Assembly (NCBI GenBank): GCA_022446965.1
Contig: JAKVBV010000006.1
Location: 1 to 64,000, forward strand
Length of the DNA: 64,000 bases
Direction of reading: 5' to 3'
DNA from: Phycisphaerales bacterium
Lineage (GTDB): Bacteria; Planctomycetota; Phycisphaerae; Phycisphaerales; SM1A02
Shown: one piece after another, positions 17,882 to 26,510 of the stretch
Layout: each line of letters opens with the position of its first letter
How positions within the stretch are numbered: the stretch's first letter is position 1
Translations under genes and position numbers: made by a program
Notes under the pieces: model-generated
The model's database searches: none
What the model saw: only the letters and a program-made list of their open reading frames with translations
What the model was told of the DNA's origin: nothing

Positions 17882-17894
17882 GCACGGTGTCGAG

Positions 17895-17900
17895 TAGGGT
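17895..17900 (+). promoter_or_regulatory. TAnnnT -10-like box of aroDE
   Basis: TAGGGT ends 6 nt before the aroDE ATG, leaving no room for a leader with a ribosome site. Confidence 0.4.
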
Positions 17901-17906
17901 TCCGCC

Positions 17907-19439
17907 ATGGTGCTGCTTGCTACCCCCGTCGCCATCGATGATCCTGACCTGTTCGACGACGCCATCGACCGCGCCGCACAGGCTGCCGCCCAGGGCGCAG
18001 ACCTCATTGAGTGGCGCGTGGACATGCTCGTGTCCGATCCGGACCATCACGCCACGGTGGCCCGACTCCTGGCCGAAAGCCCGTTGCCCTGCATTCTCAC
18101 GTGTCGAATCGACGCCCAAGGTGGCGGCTTTGACGGCCCGGAATACGAACGCATCGCGTTGTTGCAGCACCTGCTCGATGCCGACACGTTGCCTCGATAC
18201 ATCGATCTGGAGCACGTGCGTCTGGCCGCCGAGCACGATCTACGCTCAGTTGTGGAGCGCTACCGCAGCCGCGGCACTTCGGTGATCGCGTCCACGCACG
18301 ACTTCACCGGCCGGCCCAACGACCTCATCCGGCAGGTGGCGGACATGGGCATGGACGATCTCGTGGATGTCGTGAAGGTGGCGTATCAAGCGTCGGCCCT
18401 CCGCGATGCCCTGCAATGCGCCGACCTGCTCGCCGCGCGGCCCAAGCCGATGATTGCGCTAGCGATGGGGCAGGCAGGGTTGCTGTCGCGGGTGATGGGC
18501 GGGGCCTGGGGTGGCCTGCTCACGTTTGCCGCGCTAGATGCAGGGTCGGCGTCGGCGCCCGGGCAGCCCACGCTCACACAGATGATCGGCCAATGGCGTA
18601 TCCGGTCCATCACCGACAAGACGGTGGTGTACGGCCTGGTTGGATGGCCGCTGGGCGCCTCGCCTGGCTTCGCGCGGCACAACGACACCTTCACCGAGCA
18701 GGGTGATGATGCCGTCTATCTGCCGCTGCCCATCCGTGAAGGCTGGGAGCGATTCAAGGCTGACATGCTCGAACTCGTCGGGCATCCGTTGGTGCGCTTT
18801 GGTGGGGCCTCGGTGACGATGCCGCACAAGGCCCACTGCCTGCAACTCGTCCGAGATGGCGGTGGCACGGTGGATGCTGCGGCAGCCATGGCTGGCGTGG
18901 CCAACACGATCACGGTTGATGGACAGGGCGCGCTTGCCGGGGCCAACACGGATGTGGTCGGCGTGCGTGCGCCGCTGGAAGCGTTCGGTGCCCGATGCAG
19001 TGGTGGCCGTGCGGCGGTACTGGGCGCTGGTGGTGCGGCGCGGGCGGCGTGCGTGGCCTTGTTGCAGGCGGGCGCCAGTGTTCGTGTGTTCAACCGCTCG
19101 GCGGAATCCGCACGTGCCTTGGTGGACGACCTCAAGTCACATGGTGACGTGGCCGTGGGCGATGGTGCAGCGTCCGCGTCGTTCAATGTGGTGGTCCAGT
19201 GCACGCCGGTGGGCATGGCACATGGCCCGGCCCCAGACGGCGACGCCATGAACGCCACCGGATTCAACACCGCCTGCATCGCCGACGATGCAGTGGCGCT
19301 GGAAACGATCTACGACCCACCGGAAACATCGTTCGTCACATGCATGCAGACTCGAGGCGTGCCCGTGGCTGGTGGCCTCGACATGTGGATGGAGCAGGCC
19401 GCAGGGCAACACACCTGCTGGTCCGCCGCGCAGTGGTAG
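17907..19439 (+). CDS. Bifunctional 3-dehydroquinate dehydratase (type I) / shikimate dehydrogenase
   Basis: 510 residues, a fusion catalysing steps 3 and 4 of the shikimate pathway, as in plants and chlamydiae. Residues ~1-215 are type I dehydroquinase: Schiff-base Lys157 in VVKVAY and catalytic His131 in ASTHDF. Residues ~235-510 are shikimate dehydrogenase: Lys308 in SVTMPHKAH, Asp349 in GANTDVVG and dinucleotide loop VLGAGGAAR at 371-379. In the shikimate-binding loop GWPLGASPGFARHN the first Ser is kept (252) but the second, S-x-S, is Gly254. aroC starts 10 nt downstream. Confidence 0.93.
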   Translation: MVLLATPVAIDDPDLFDDAIDRAAQAAAQGADLIEWRVDMLVSDPDHHATVARLLAESPLPCILTCRIDAQGGGFDGPEYERIALLQHLLDADTLPRYIDLEHVRLAAEHDLRSVVERYRSRGTSVIASTHDFTGRPNDLIRQVADMGMDDLVDVVKVAYQASALRDALQCADLLAARPKPMIALAMGQAGLLSRVMGGAWGGLLTFAALDAGSASAPGQPTLTQMIGQWRIRSITDKTVVYGLVGWPLGASPGFARHNDTFTEQGDDAVYLPLPIREGWERFKADMLELVGHPLVRFGGASVTMPHKAHCLQLVRDGGGTVDAAAAMAGVANTITVDGQGALAGANTDVVGVRAPLEAFGARCSGGRAAVLGAGGAARAACVALLQAGASVRVFNRSAESARALVDDLKSHGDVAVGDGAASASFNVVVQCTPVGMAHGPAPDGDAMNATGFNTACIADDAVALETIYDPPETSFVTCMQTRGVPVAGGLDMWMEQAAGQHTCWSAAQW

Positions 19440-19449
19440 CATTCGTCCC

Positions 19450-20568
19450 GTGCCTGAACTGACTATTCAAACAGCTGGCGAATCACACGGCCCGTGCGGC
19501 ACGGCGATGATCACGGGAATGCCCGCCGGGCTCGGCGTGGACGATGCCTTCATCAATCGTGCCCTGCAACGGCGCCAAGGCGGCTATGGCCGCGGTGGAC
19601 GGCAGCGCATCGAGACTGACACGGTGACCATCACCGCTGGTGTACGGCTTGGCCGCACCACCGGCGCACCCATCGTGCTGCAGGTGCCCAACAAGGATTC
19701 GCGGCTGGATGACCTTGAAGTCACGCCGCCCATGCATCGCCCGCGTCCGGGTCATGCTGATCTGGCGGGCTCGCTGAAGTACGGGACCGACGACTGCCGC
19801 AACATCCTGGAGCGAGCCAGCGCCCGCGAGACTGCGGCACGAACAGCTGCTGGTGCGCTGTGCCGTTTGTTGTTGCAGGCCGTGGGCATTGAGACATTCG
19901 CCTACCTCCGCGGGCTGATGGATGTGGATGCGCCAGCGGCGGTGTCGATCGACACGCTGCAGGCACTGCGCGACGCCTGCGATGCGTCCGAGGTCTACAA
20001 CCCATGTCCTGAGGCCAGCGCCGCGATGATCGAGCACATTCGGCAGGCGAAGAAGGACAAGGACACCATCGGCGGCCTATGCGAAGTGCATGTGCTCGGA
20101 TGTCCGGCCGGATTGGGCACGTGCATGGACCGCATTCACACGCTCGACAGCCGGCTCGCCGCGGGCGTGATGAGTATCCAGGCGTTCAAAGCGGTTGAGA
20201 TCGGGCTCGGCCGTGATGTCACGGCTCGACGCGGCTCGGCTGTGCACGATCCCATCGAACATGACGGCGCCGCGTATGCCCGGCCCACCAACAACGCCGG
20301 GGGGATCGAAGGTGGCATGACCAACGGCATGCCCGTGGTGGTGCGCGGATCGATGAAGCCCATCAGCACATTGCTGCAGGGGTTGCCCAGCGTGGACATG
20401 CGCACCCTCGAAGCACAACAGAGCACCTATGAGCGCAGCGATGTGTGTGCGTCACCCGCCGCGAGCGTGGTGATGGAGCACGTGGTGGCCACGGTGATCG
20501 CGCAAGCGCTGCTCGACACGCACGGCGGCGACACGGTCGACGCCGTGAAGGCGTCGATGGGGCGTTAG
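19450..20568 (+). CDS. aroC: Chorismate synthase
   Basis: 372 residues from GTG 19450 (VPELTIQTAGESHG). It makes chorismate from EPSP using reduced FMN, the last shikimate step. Seen: GESHG near 11-15, RPGHADLAGSLKYG, RASARETAARTA, and the C-terminal NNAGGIEGGMTNG motif. GTG is chosen because the family N-terminus begins there and it lies 10 nt after the aroDE stop. Its TAG overlaps the TAA of the convergent clpB (20565-20568). Confidence 0.96.
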   Translation: MPELTIQTAGESHGPCGTAMITGMPAGLGVDDAFINRALQRRQGGYGRGGRQRIETDTVTITAGVRLGRTTGAPIVLQVPNKDSRLDDLEVTPPMHRPRPGHADLAGSLKYGTDDCRNILERASARETAARTAAGALCRLLLQAVGIETFAYLRGLMDVDAPAAVSIDTLQALRDACDASEVYNPCPEASAAMIEHIRQAKKDKDTIGGLCEVHVLGCPAGLGTCMDRIHTLDSRLAAGVMSIQAFKAVEIGLGRDVTARRGSAVHDPIEHDGAAYARPTNNAGGIEGGMTNGMPVVVRGSMKPISTLLQGLPSVDMRTLEAQQSTYERSDVCASPAASVVMEHVVATVIAQALLDTHGGDTVDAVKASMGR

Positions 20569-23207
20569 GACGCGGCGGTTTCCGCACTCACTGGTGCGCA
20601 CGCCTGCACGTCAACAGACAACTCGCCATCTTTAGCGTCGATGCACACCTGCGTGCCTTCGCCAAGCGCGTCTTCAAGTACAGCTCGCGCGATCACGTTC
20701 TCCACGTCGTGCTGAATGACACGCTTCAGCGGACGAGCACCGAACTGCGGATCAAAGCCGCGCTCGGCGAGCAGATCCACGGCGGCATCGGTGACGTGCA
20801 GTATGAGGCCGCGATCGGCCAGACGCGTGGTCAATCGACCCAGCTGAATCTGCACGATCTGCTGCAGCTCATCGGGCTGCAATGCGTGAAACACGATCGT
20901 GTCATCAATGCGATTGAGCAACTCCGGACGCATCACCTGCTTGAGCTGTGATCGCACGGCCTCGTCGATCGCGGCCTGCGTGGCCCCCTGTGCCGCGAGG
21001 TCGAGCAATTGGCCCGAACCAATGTTGCTGGTCATCACGATGATCGTGTTGCTGAAATCCACCGTGCGCCCATGGCCATCGGTCAGACGACCATCGTCGA
21101 GCAACTGCAACAGCACGTTGCTGACATCAGGATGCGCCTTCTCCAGCTCATCCAACAGCACCACGCTGTACGGACGACGCCGCACGGCCTCGGTGAGTCG
21201 CCCACCTTCCTCAAAGCCCACGTAGCCAGGAGGCGCCCCGATCAGCCGAGCCACGGAGTGCGCTTCCATGTACTCGCTCATGTCTAGGCGAATCATGGCG
21301 TCTTCACTGGAGAACAGATACGCAGCCAGTGCCTTGCACAACTCCGTCTTGCCCACACCGGTCGGACCGAGGAAGAGGAACGACCCGATCGGCCGCCCAG
21401 CCTCGCCCAATCCAGCCCGCGCACGGCGAACCGCATCGGCCACAGCAACGACGGCATCCCGCTGGCCGATCACTCGTTCACCGAGGTGGTCTTCCATCTG
21501 CAGCAGACGAACACGTTCGGCTTCCACGAGCCGGGCAGCGGGAATGCCGGTCCATCGCGAAACCACCTCGGCGATCATCTCGGCATCGACTTCTTCGCGA
21601 ACGAGGTTTTGGCCGGCGGCGCGACGATCCTGGAGCGCCGTCTCGGCGCTGGCGAGTGATTCATCCAGCGACGGAATGTCACCGTATTGAATGCGGGCCG
21701 CTGTTTCGAGATCACCACGACGCTGCGCGCGATCCAATTCGGTTAGCAGCGCATCACGCTGCTGCGCACCGTCACGGATGGTGTCCAACTCGCTGCGTTC
21801 TGCTTCCCAACGGGCCGTGAGCGCCACCAGTTCCGATTCAAGATCGGCGAGTTCGGCGTCGACCGTGTGCAGCCGATCTTTCGACGCTGCGTCATCTTCC
21901 AGACGCAGCGCTTCACGCTCGATTTCCAGCTGCATCTTGCGGCGATTGAGCGCATCGATCGATGACGGCATGGAGTCGTTCTCCATCCGAAGTCTCGATG
22001 CGGCTTCATCAAGTAGATCGATGGCCTTGTCAGGCAGGAAGCGATCGGTGATGTGCCGATTGGACATTGTGGCGGCGGCCACCAATGCGCCGTCGAGAAT
22101 GCGCACGCCATGGTGCGCTTCGTAGCGGCCCTTGAGACCGCGGAGAATAGCGAGCGTGTCGTCGACATCCGGTTCGCTCACGAGCACAGGTTGGAAGCGG
22201 CGTTCGAACGCAGCGTCTTTTTCGATGTGCTGGCGGTACTCATTCAGTGTGGTGGCGCCAATGCACCGCAGATCACCGCGGGCCAGTGCAGGCTTGAGCA
22301 GATTGCCGGCGCTCACCGCGCCTTCGGCCTGGCCGGCGCCGATGATGGTGTGCAGTTCGTCGATGAAGAGCACCACGCCACCAGCGGCAGCCTGGACTTC
22401 GCGCAGTACGGCCTTGAGGCGGTCTTCAAACTCGCCGCGGAACTTGGCGCCCGCAAGCAGTTGACCCACATCGAGCGCGATGATGCGCGAGTTGCGCAGT
22501 GTGGACGGGCAGTCGCCGTTGACGATGCGTTGGGCAAGGCCTTCGGCGATGGCTGTCTTGCCCACGCCCGGTTCACCAATGAGCACGGGGTTGTTCTTGG
22601 TGCGTCGGCTGAGCACCTGCATGCAGCGACGAATCTCTTCATCGCGGCCGATCACCGGATCAAGCTTGCCGGTGCGGGCAAGGGCCGTGAGATCGGTGCC
22701 GTACTTGCGGAGCGCTTCAAGGTTGGCCTCTGCATCTGGATCATCGATGTGATCCATGCCCGATGCCTCGCGCAGTTGCGCAACAGCGGTTGCGATGGCC
22801 GCGGCACCCAGGCCACTGGTGGACAGCGCCGACTTGGCCGGTGAGTCCACGGTGGCCAGTGCGATGAGGAGATGTTCGACCGACACGAAGCGATCGTTCA
22901 TCGCCTGCATATGTCGATGGGCATCCATCAACACGGATTGCAAGGCGGTTGATGGTGTCGGTGGCGTGCTGGTGCCCGACACGGTGGGCTGCGATTCAAG
23001 GTCCGCGTGCGTCACCTTGGCCAACGCGGCCGGCGCCCGCCCGGCCCGTTCGATCAATGCTGACGCGGTGCCAGACTCCGCGTCGAGCATCGCGGCCAAC
23101 AGGTGCAGGGGTTCGATTTGGGCGTGGCACATGGACACGGCCATGGCCTGCGCCTGCACGATGGATTCGCGGGCGAGGGTGGTGAGTGTGTTGGTATCAA
23201 ATGTCAT
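20565..23207 (-). CDS. clpB: ATP-dependent disaggregase ClpB
   Basis: 880 residues, near the standard ~860. Clp N domain (1-145), AAA+ 1 with [13 protein letters not shown], middle coiled-coil domain (~400-520) and AAA+ 2 with [14 protein letters not shown], then the C-terminal D2-small domain. Works with DnaK to resolubilise aggregates. No IGL/IGF loop for ClpP binding was noticed, and the long M-domain marks it as ClpB rather than ClpA/C. ATG 23207 begins the Clp N domain; the longer frame runs over the divergent gene. No CIRCE element upstream. Confidence 0.95.
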   Translation of the reverse strand: MTFDTNTLTTLARESIVQAQAMAVSMCHAQIEPLHLLAAMLDAESGTASALIERAGRAPAALAKVTHADLESQPTVSGTSTPPTPSTALQSVLMDAHRHMQAMNDRFVSVEHLLIALATVDSPAKSALSTSGLGAAAIATAVAQLREASGMDHIDDPDAEANLEALRKYGTDLTALARTGKLDPVIGRDEEIRRCMQVLSRRTKNNPVLIGEPGVGKTAIAEGLAQRIVNGDCPSTLRNSRIIALDVGQLLAGAKFRGEFEDRLKAVLREVQAAAGGVVLFIDELHTIIGAGQAEGAVSAGNLLKPALARGDLRCIGATTLNEYRQHIEKDAAFERRFQPVLVSEPDVDDTLAILRGLKGRYEAHHGVRILDGALVAAATMSNRHITDRFLPDKAIDLLDEAASRLRMENDSMPSSIDALNRRKMQLEIEREALRLEDDAASKDRLHTVDAELADLESELVALTARWEAERSELDTIRDGAQQRDALLTELDRAQRRGDLETAARIQYGDIPSLDESLASAETALQDRRAAGQNLVREEVDAEMIAEVVSRWTGIPAARLVEAERVRLLQMEDHLGERVIGQRDAVVAVADAVRRARAGLGEAGRPIGSFLFLGPTGVGKTELCKALAAYLFSSEDAMIRLDMSEYMEAHSVARLIGAPPGYVGFEEGGRLTEAVRRRPYSVVLLDELEKAHPDVSNVLLQLLDDGRLTDGHGRTVDFSNTIIVMTSNIGSGQLLDLAAQGATQAAIDEAVRSQLKQVMRPELLNRIDDTIVFHALQPDELQQIVQIQLGRLTTRLADRGLILHVTDAAVDLLAERGFDPQFGARPLKRVIQHDVENVIARAVLEDALGEGTQVCIDAKDGELSVDVQACAPVSAETAAS

Positions 23208-23287
23208 TGCAGATCTCTGATGCAATCGCCGTGCCAGATTTGTGGCCTGCAAGCAGCGTCTTGGCCTGCCGTTTTGGCATTGCGGCG

Positions 23288-23293
23288 TAGAAT
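23288..23293 (+). promoter_or_regulatory. TAnnnT -10-like box of the DUF1573 gene
   Basis: TAGAAT ends 10 nt before the ATG; AGGA lies within the gap, so leader and SD could still be used. Confidence 0.3.
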
Positions 23294-23303
23294 CCCGCAG
23301 GAA

Positions 23304-24071
23304 ATGGCTGAGAACGCCCCATCTCGGACCCGTCTGCTGCCAATCGCAGGATTGCTGGTGATGATTGCCCTTGCCGCCACAGCGGTGTGGTGGTCGTTTC
23401 AATCCGCGGTCGCGGTGGATCGAGACTTTGACGCAGGGCCCGTGGTGATCGACACACCACCGCTCATCATCGAACACACGTTCGAGCTGACCAACATCAG
23501 CGGCTCGCCACTGCGGATCGAACGAGCCAAAGCCACGTGCGGGTGCACCGAGTTTGTCGCCCCTGATTCTGAACTGCAGCCTGGCGAGGTGTATCTGATG
23601 CCGGTGACGCTGTCACTGGAGAACACCGGCAAGAAGCGCGGTGGCGTGCATTTGACATTGAGCAACGGTGAGGAGATCGATCTCACCATGACGGCCGACG
23701 CCACGCGCACGCACCCGATTCGAATGGGCCCCAACCCGTTGGAGTTGTACGGGCAACCCGTTGCGCCATTCATGTGGATCGAGTGGGACAGCGCCGGATC
23801 GCCGCCGCCCACGGCCGTGTTGACATGCTCGGACGGCCTCGTCGCCCGAACCGAACCATGGCGATTGAAGTCTAAAGCGAACGAGCATGGCCGCCCACCC
23901 ATCTGGAACGCGCGACTGTTGATTGAACGGCCCGAAGGCACCGGCGCAGGCATGATCACCGCCACAGTGGAGGGTGTGCCGCCGGCGACCATGGACGTCA
24001 GCTGGGGGCCACCGCCAACGACGACCACTGATCCGGAACACGATCCGGAAGGCCCTGCAGCCACGCCGTGA
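23304..24071 (+). CDS. Membrane-anchored DUF1573 protein
   Basis: 255 residues. One N-terminal helix (~12-31) then a DUF1573 Ig-like domain: FELTNISGSPLRIERAKATCGCTEFVAP, whose CGCT motif is the family hallmark. The outer part (~120-240) is a second beta-rich module without a known signature. Probably an anchored periplasmic protein; function unknown. Its 3' end overlaps the convergent cobalamin-binding-type gene by 74 bp. Confidence 0.8.
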   Translation: MAENAPSRTRLLPIAGLLVMIALAATAVWWSFQSAVAVDRDFDAGPVVIDTPPLIIEHTFELTNISGSPLRIERAKATCGCTEFVAPDSELQPGEVYLMPVTLSLENTGKKRGGVHLTLSNGEEIDLTMTADATRTHPIRMGPNPLELYGQPVAPFMWIEWDSAGSPPPTAVLTCSDGLVARTEPWRLKSKANEHGRPPIWNARLLIERPEGTGAGMITATVEGVPPATMDVSWGPPPTTTTDPEHDPEGPAATP

Positions 24072-24912
24072 GCCACTGCTGCGTGTCGAACAGGCGCGGG
24101 CCAGGGCGCGAGAATGTCGCGCAGCCGTCGACCACCACCACACTGCCGTCCATCACTGCAGGGAGCAGCGGCCACCACGAGGTGGATTGCAGTCGCTCGA
24201 CGTGCGTGATGGCTGCGTCCAATGGCACACCACAAGGCGCGATGATGAGCCGTTCGATCTGTTCAGCAAGGAGTGTTTCGCCGTCGATGATGCGTGACGC
24301 TTCGCCTGCGGCAATGATCGACTGACGACCACCGGCGGTCTCGATGAGCTGCGGCGTCCAGTGTCCTGCCACATACAGTGGATCTGCCCATTCGATGACC
24401 GCCGTCCGCGGGCCGTCGACGTATGGATTGACCACATCCTGCGTGTCCCACCATCGCGCTCGCATGTCCACCATCACACGCTGGGCAGCATCGTGCCGAT
24501 TGACGGCCTCGCCGAGTGTGAGGATGTCATCGAAGATGTCCTCGATGGTGTGTGGTCGAAGCGTGACGAGCGTGGTGTCCAGGCCGGCCTCGGCCAATGC
24601 GCCTTGCACCGTGGGCACGTCGATCGAGCACACGCCGCATGCATCTTGCACAACGACCACATCAGGTGCGAGCGCCACGAGTGCGTTGCGGTCGAGGTGA
24701 TACAGCGAGCCGACGGCGTCCATGGCCGCGCTCACTTGGGCGTCAACGTGGGCAGGGTCGGTTGCGGTGGTGCGCGGTGCGGTGAGCACCGGCAGGTGGG
24801 TCGCTTGGGCAGGCCAGTCACATTCGTGCGACCGGCCAACCACGCAATCGGCCGCGCCCATCGCGAAGAGCCACTCCGTGGCCGAGGGCACCAGTGACAC
24901 GACCCGCCTCAT
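23998..24912 (-). CDS. Cytosolic cobalamin-binding-type (BtuF-like) helical-backbone protein
   Basis: 304 residues. MRRVVSLVPSATEWLFAMGA then VGRSHECDWP is the hallmark of the annotated cobalamin-binding/ABC substrate-binding branch. DACGVCSID supplies two conserved Cys. Helical-backbone metal-receptor fold (TroA-like) with VVVVQ and VIEWADPLYVAGHW. No signal peptide and no BtuCD permease nearby, so the role in B12 binding is unproven. It overlaps tatD upstream by ATGA and the convergent DUF1573 gene downstream. Confidence 0.75.
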   Translation of the reverse strand: MRRVVSLVPSATEWLFAMGAADCVVGRSHECDWPAQATHLPVLTAPRTTATDPAHVDAQVSAAMDAVGSLYHLDRNALVALAPDVVVVQDACGVCSIDVPTVQGALAEAGLDTTLVTLRPHTIEDIFDDILTLGEAVNRHDAAQRVMVDMRARWWDTQDVVNPYVDGPRTAVIEWADPLYVAGHWTPQLIETAGGRQSIIAAGEASRIIDGETLLAEQIERLIIAPCGVPLDAAITHVERLQSTSWWPLLPAVMDGSVVVVDGCATFSRPGPRLFDTQQWLTAWLQGLPDRVPDQWSSLAVAPS

Positions 24913-25691
24913 GCGGGCAGCCCGTAGATGGCGTGCGCCGTGGCGTCGACCTGGTCAACAAAGACCTCCACCGATAGGCCGCGGCGAGCAGCGAGGAAGG
25001 CGGCGACATGGGCGACATGCGCCGGTTGGTTGGGGCGAACGCCTCGAACCGGCACCGGCGACAGGTACGGCGCGTCGGTTTCGATCATCAGACGATCAAG
25101 AGGCACTAGATCCGACGCCTTGGCCACATCGGTGGCGTTGGTGTACGTCACCACGCCGGTAAACGAGAGTGCGGCGCCAAAGTTCAGCAGTCGGGTGGCT
25201 TCGTCTGGGCCATCGGTGAAGCAGTGGAAGATGAATCGATCGCCGGCGAGGCCTGATTCCTGCAGGATTGGAAGCAAGTCGTTGATGGCCTTTCGGTTAT
25301 GAATCACCACGGGCATGATCTGCCCGCCGTCGGCGTCCCACGTGCGAATGAACTCCAACTGGGCGTGCAGGAGCTCGATTTGGGCTGGCAGTGGGGGATC
25401 AGGCCAGTGGTTGTCGAGGCCTATCTCTCCCCAGGCCAGGCATTTGCGTTGCTCGGCGATGGGCTTGAGGCCCTCAAGATCATGGGGGCGGCCCGCCTCG
25501 GACGGGTGGATTCCAGCGGTGCACCAGACCTGGTCGTGCGCTTGGGCCACGGCCAGCGCGGCCGCGGCGTCATCCACATCGGTGGCCACCGACAGCATGG
25601 CATGGACACCGGCCGATTCGGCCGCCGCAAAGACGTCCGGCAGAGTCTCCGACAGGGCACTATTCGTCAGGTGGCAATGGGTGTCAAACAC
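24909..25691 (-). CDS. tatD: TatD-family metal-dependent hydrolase
   Basis: 260 residues from GTG 25691. TIM-barrel amidohydrolase: FDTHCHLTN (H-x-H metal pair) at 2-10, GIHPSEAG, GEIGLDNHWP, HNRKA, FHCFTDG and ETDAPYLSPVPVRG are all in order. The family has DNase/exonuclease activity and is not part of Tat transport despite the name. First gene of the pair with the BtuF-like gene, divergent from the act-cox operon. Confidence 0.93.
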   Translation of the reverse strand: MFDTHCHLTNSALSETLPDVFAAAESAGVHAMLSVATDVDDAAAALAVAQAHDQVWCTAGIHPSEAGRPHDLEGLKPIAEQRKCLAWGEIGLDNHWPDPPLPAQIELLHAQLEFIRTWDADGGQIMPVVIHNRKAINDLLPILQESGLAGDRFIFHCFTDGPDEATRLLNFGAALSFTGVVTYTNATDVAKASDLVPLDRLMIETDAPYLSPVPVRGVRPNQPAHVAHVAAFLAARRGLSVEVFVDQVDATAHAIYGLPA

Positions 25692-25762
25692 GGTGAATCG
25701 AGGGCCTCAAAGGGTGCAGCCTACCACTGGTGGAGAAGGGTAAAATCGGCGTTCTAGCGCCC

Positions 25763-25791
25763 TTGACACGCGACGCGCAGGCCGCGAAACT
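25763..25791 (+). promoter_or_regulatory. Candidate promoter of the act-cox operon
   Basis: TTGACA at 25763-25768 is a perfect -35; 17 bp later GAAACT is a poor -10 (3 of 6). A start near 25798 would place the palindrome at 25803-25826 just downstream of the transcription start. Confidence 0.35.
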
Positions 25792-25802
25792 CTAGGCCTT
25801 GT

Positions 25803-25826
25803 ACTTCGTGAAATTTTTCACGAAGT
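25803..25826. promoter_or_regulatory. Palindromic operator upstream of the act-cox operon (Rex- or CRP/FNR-like)
   Basis: ACTTCGTGAAA and TTTCACGAAGT are perfect 11-bp arms around TT, ending 9 bp before the actA ATG. The core cGTGAA-N4-TTCACg differs at two outer bases from the Rex consensus TTGTGAA-N4-TTCACAA and also fits GTGA-N6-TCAC of the CRP/FNR family. Placed between a TTGACA box and the GAGG ribosome site, it would suit repression. An mRNA hairpin is the alternative. Confidence 0.6.
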
Positions 25827-25835
25827 CTGTGAGGC

Positions 25836-26510
25836 ATGTCGTCCATGGGCCGTTACCACTACGTCTTCCCGCGGTGGTCAAACCTGATCCTCCCGGCAGC
25901 CGCCATCCTTGGGCCCATTGCGCCCTTGTATGTGGCCTTCGTGGTCGCATGGGGATTCAGTCCTGAAACAACTGACGTGGGCTACCAACCACAACAACCC
26001 ATTCCGTTCTCGCACGCCAAGCATGCGGGTGAGTTGGGCATTGATTGTCGGTACTGCCACAACACGGTTGAGGTGTCACCGCACGCGTCGATTCCGCCGA
26101 CGCAAACGTGCATGAACTGTCACGCGATGATTCATCCGGACAGTCCCGACATCCAGCCGCTCAAGGAAAGTTGGGAATCGGGCCGGCCCATCGAGTGGGT
26201 GCGTGTGCACGATCTTCCTGACTACAGCTTCTTTGATCACAGCGCCCACGTGAATCGTGGCGTGAGTTGCGTGGAATGCCACGGCCGCATCGACACCATG
26301 GAAGTGGTTCGACAAGAGAAGCCGTTGAGCATGGGCTGGTGCCTGGATTGTCATCGCGACCCGGCACCGCACGTACGTGATCCTGATCTCGTGACGCAAT
26401 TGGAATGGGGTTGGGACATGACCGACGCCCATCGCCTTGAAGTCGGCGAGCACTGGCTCGGCGTGAACGATCTTCATCCTTCACAGGACTGCTCCACATG
26501 TCATCGTTGA
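25836..26510 (+). CDS. actA: Alternative complex III, pentaheme cytochrome c subunit ActA
   Basis: 224 residues. One N-terminal helix (~18-40) anchors five c-type heme sites: CRYCH 71-75, CMNCH 92-96, CVECH 145-149, CLDCH 169-173 and CSTCH 219-223. Five hemes and this size match ActA, which passes electrons from quinol to downstream cytochromes. GAGG lies just before the ATG; Met4 is an alternative start. First gene of a thirteen-gene respiratory operon; 13-bp overlap with actB. Confidence 0.93.
   Translation: MSSMGRYHYVFPRWSNLILPAAAILGPIAPLYVAFVVAWGFSPETTDVGYQPQQPIPFSHAKHAGELGIDCRYCHNTVEVSPHASIPPTQTCMNCHAMIHPDSPDIQPLKESWESGRPIEWVRVHDLPDYSFFDHSAHVNRGVSCVECHGRIDTMEVVRQEKPLSMGWCLDCHRDPAPHVRDPDLVTQLEWGWDMTDAHRLEVGEHWLGVNDLHPSQDCSTCHR

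Noticed and set aside
23208-23303. CIRCE element or sigma-32 promoter for clpB
   Set aside because: No TTAGCACTC inverted repeat and no convincing heat-shock -35/-10 pair in the 96-bp gap.
25692-25835. Palindrome at 25803 as terminator of tatD
   Set aside because: tatD is transcribed away from it, so it cannot terminate that gene; the site is upstream of actA.
24913-25835. Cobalamin riboswitch for the BtuF-like gene
   Set aside because: The gene overlaps tatD by 4 nt, and no B12-box-like element was noticed upstream of tatD.
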